A stretch of DNA of 64,000 bases, taken from assembly GCF_037975245.1 (NCBI RefSeq), contig NC_092563.1, positions 24,522,960-24,586,959 on the forward strand. The letters are read 5' to 3'. A program made the translations under genes and the position numbers. Positions 61,531-64,000 of the stretch are shown here, one piece after another (positions within the stretch are counted from its first letter, which is position 1; each line of letters begins with the position of its first letter). The notes beneath the pieces were generated by a model. It searched no databases, was not told the DNA's origin, and saw only the letters and a list, made by a program, of their open reading frames with translations. This stretch comes from Apostichopus japonicus (taxonomy: Eukaryota; Echinodermata; Holothuroidea; Aspidochirotida; Stichopodidae).

Positions 61531-64000
61531 GTTACAGTATTAAACTGATAAAGGTTTTTGTTTGCCATACTTATGGCTATTTATGGGTATTCATTTTACA
61601 TTTTTCTTTTGTAGCAAAGAAAGACATTTCAAGAACATTCTTGTACATCAATGCTTGCAGCATTTGATATGTAATAGTCTATGCACATAGATAAAAGATT
61701 GATAAAAGATGATATAGTAAATATTAATTCAAGTAATGCTGGTCTCAAATCCTTCTGCCTACCAGACATAATAACTGTCTGCTGAAAAAATGGCGGAAAG
61801 AGTTTAAGGAAATTTTTGTTAAACTTAACGAGAGGAGCTTAAAGGTCTACCTAACATATCTCTTTCTGTAAAAAATCATCAGTAGGATACATTGTATGGT
61901 CCTGATAAAGATTTTCATAAAATGTATATGGATTTGCTTGAGATATTTGCAGCTTTCATAGTCGTCTGTTTCAGTTTAATTGGTGTTGATCACACAAAAG
62001 GTAAATTCAAGGATTGCAGAGCACTAGCTTTTACTCTCACAGTTTTTCTGTTTTTTTTTTAAATTAGAATAAATTTTGAATCATAGTGTAATAGTATTTA
62101 TAATCTCTTCAAAGCTTGAACAGGGAATAAAAATCCTTCTTCCTGTTTTCATCGATGTTTTTCACGACTTAAAATCGATGCAGTTATTAATAAGCAGGTG
62201 AAACAAGAGACAAGCTTTGAGTTAGAAACTGTACAATAGATTGCTGTGCTTTGTAAAATAGAATCAATCAAACTATTGGTTTTGCTTCCTTTTGTTTTTA
62301 CTATTCAATATTTTATTTTTTTTCATTTCTATAATACAAATTTAGCAGCAATAATTACAACCAATGAAGTTATTTATGATACTCATTTATGGTTTTATAA
62401 ATGTGGTTTTAAAATGTGGTTGCACATGCACATGTGGTTTTAAAAATGTGCATGTTTAATATTTACCTGAAGTATTCAAGTTTGAAATGTGTTATATGCA
62501 AACAGTAAAAAATTATGACACTGAATGACAAAACAGTGTGATATATTTGTTAACTCTTAGACCTTTTGAACATTGTGTCAACGAGTTCTCATAACCTGAA
62601 ACAGAATTTAGACAGGTTTACTTGATTTGACACTCTTTAATATTGTTTCAAATATTAAAGGTGTCTTTGTTTCACAGTTTTTCCATTTCGTTTGATATCA
62701 TTCGACTGCTTTCATTGAAAGACTTTAATCACTTTCGTGGAGTCTGTTTTTATTTAATTTACTGTGTGGCAGTGGGCTATTTCATCCCTTACCCTGTACA
62801 AGGTAAATGTCATTGTCAGTTTCAGTCCAGTATTAAGGTCTTGGATGAGATGGCTGCTTTGCCCCTTTCCCTGTACACTGGAGAAGGAAGGGTTGATTAA
62901 TACATCTGTAGAGGAGTTAGCCAGCAAGCAAAAGATGATGAAGCTTGGGGAGGTCCCTGATGCTTCACATATGATGAGCATCTTTTTAAAAAACTATGCA
63001 ATAAACTGACTTTGATGGAAACAGGAAGTGGGGGGGGTTGGGGCAGAAGGGGGGAGGCCTTGGTTGGTTATAAGGCTATGCACCATCCAAGCTATCTTCC
63101 TACTCTTGAGTTATTTAAGGCATTAAAATGGCATTTACAAAGCTATTAAGTTTGATATACTGTCAACATGTATGTTGCAAATATTTTTCAGTTTTATGTT
63201 TCCTAATTTTTACAGGTGGCACTGGAATTTGACCTTTGTAAAATAAATACGATAACACCAGAAAAACCTTTCATGTACTTATTTCGCTATGACAAATAAA
63301 ATGTTGCATTGGTAAGAGATCCAAACCTATACTATATATTAAATGAGTCCACAGATGGCAGATACTCCATCAGCAGAAATCTCTACTACCTGATAGCTTG
63401 TTATCAAGATGCAAAGATGCAAAATTTTTAAGTTTAATGAATTTATCTTTCAACAGAAGTTACATCATCCTTCAACCTGAGCGGATGAATGGTATTTTTT
63501 TATAATTATTTTTTTTAAATCCTTTATAGACTGAGGGATTATTATGCTTTACGAAGATTCTTTATGATAAAGAGGCATTTTGATTAAAAAATCTCATCAG
63601 AGAAATATTCCAAATATGTGTCGCGCTACTTTTTTTTTGAGAATCTCAAGCCAGAAAATGAACAAGGTTTTGTTTATGGAGCCACAAAATGCTTTCTCTG
63701 ACTTATTGTGTAAGGTGCCATGTATAAGGTTTACCTCCATTACTTCTCAGTGACTGTGATAGGATGAAATATGATGAAATAAATGGCAGAGAATAAAAAA
63801 GAAGACTTTAAAAGGAAGATTCAAACAAATTGTAGAACTAAACTATTATCATTGCCTAACATAAGGTATGACATTGCAATCCATTCTTTAGTTACAGTTT
63901 AAATAATAAAAAGTTCATCTGGCAAGTAACGGTTAACACGACCATATCTAAAGCTTCAAAGACGTGAGGGGGAGGGGAGGGGGTGGAGGTATTCAAATGT
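61531..64000 (+). other. 3' UTR and downstream DNA
   Basis: AATAAA signals occur at 62126, 63000, 63242, 63295, 63778 and 63905; which one is used cannot be told from sequence. I see no further gene: the open frames near 62246 and 62643-63009 on both strands have no family signature. The window ends in a G-rich run. Confidence 0.5.

Overview
This is eukaryotic, AT-rich, intron-heavy DNA full of simple repeats and small non-autonomous transposons. It carries one very large gene on the + strand. The protein is built almost entirely of hyalin repeats (HYR domains), one per exon, plus EGF-like domains and one CUB domain. Long HYR arrays of this kind point to an invertebrate deuterostome, most likely an echinoderm and possibly a hemichordate. 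The species cannot be read from the sequence.

Layout: 1-4881 is upstream or 5' intronic DNA with two hAT-like elements, a U2 snRNA-like fragment and one weak candidate signal-peptide exon. From 4882 to 61530 I can place 54 exons: EGF (4882), CUB (6031), 33 consecutive HYR exons (7607-47649), ten EGF exons (48138-54061), HYR 34 (54926), two EGF exons (56132, 56646), a degenerate HYR 35 (57127), a 33-bp microexon (57875), HYR 36 (59165), a 54-bp exon encoding a furin-type site (60307), a last EGF (60856) and a terminal exon with a transmembrane helix, a cytoplasmic tail of about 20 residues and the stop codon (61355-61530). Every internal exon is a multiple of three and all 53 introns are phase 1, so the model reads through without a break for 11,519 nt, about 3,839 residues. 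The true N-terminus is not securely located. 61531-64000 is 3' UTR and downstream DNA with several AATAAA signals.

The inferred product is a giant type I membrane protein: an EGF-CUB head, a long rod of HYR beta-sandwiches, a flexible EGF stalk, and a predicted furin cut next to the membrane that could shed the ectodomain. The HYR units fall into distinct cysteine patterns (18 two-Cys, 10 with a displaced four-Cys pattern, 2 near-canonical four-Cys, 3 with cysteines added near two strands, 3 with an odd cysteine). Six of the EGF exons form a block with 7-9 cysteines instead of 6. Two recent tandem exon duplications show that the array is still changing.

The introns hold hAT-like MITEs with 8-bp target duplications, a second MITE family with 6-bp duplications, two LINE 3' fragments, two copies of a retroelement tail (one forming part of a splice acceptor), a 38-bp minisatellite whose units keep a hairpin stem, a TA-rich array that multiplies a 5' splice site, and a duplicated 3' splice site. 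No bacterial-type operons, rRNA genes or CRISPR arrays are present, and no second protein gene was recognised.
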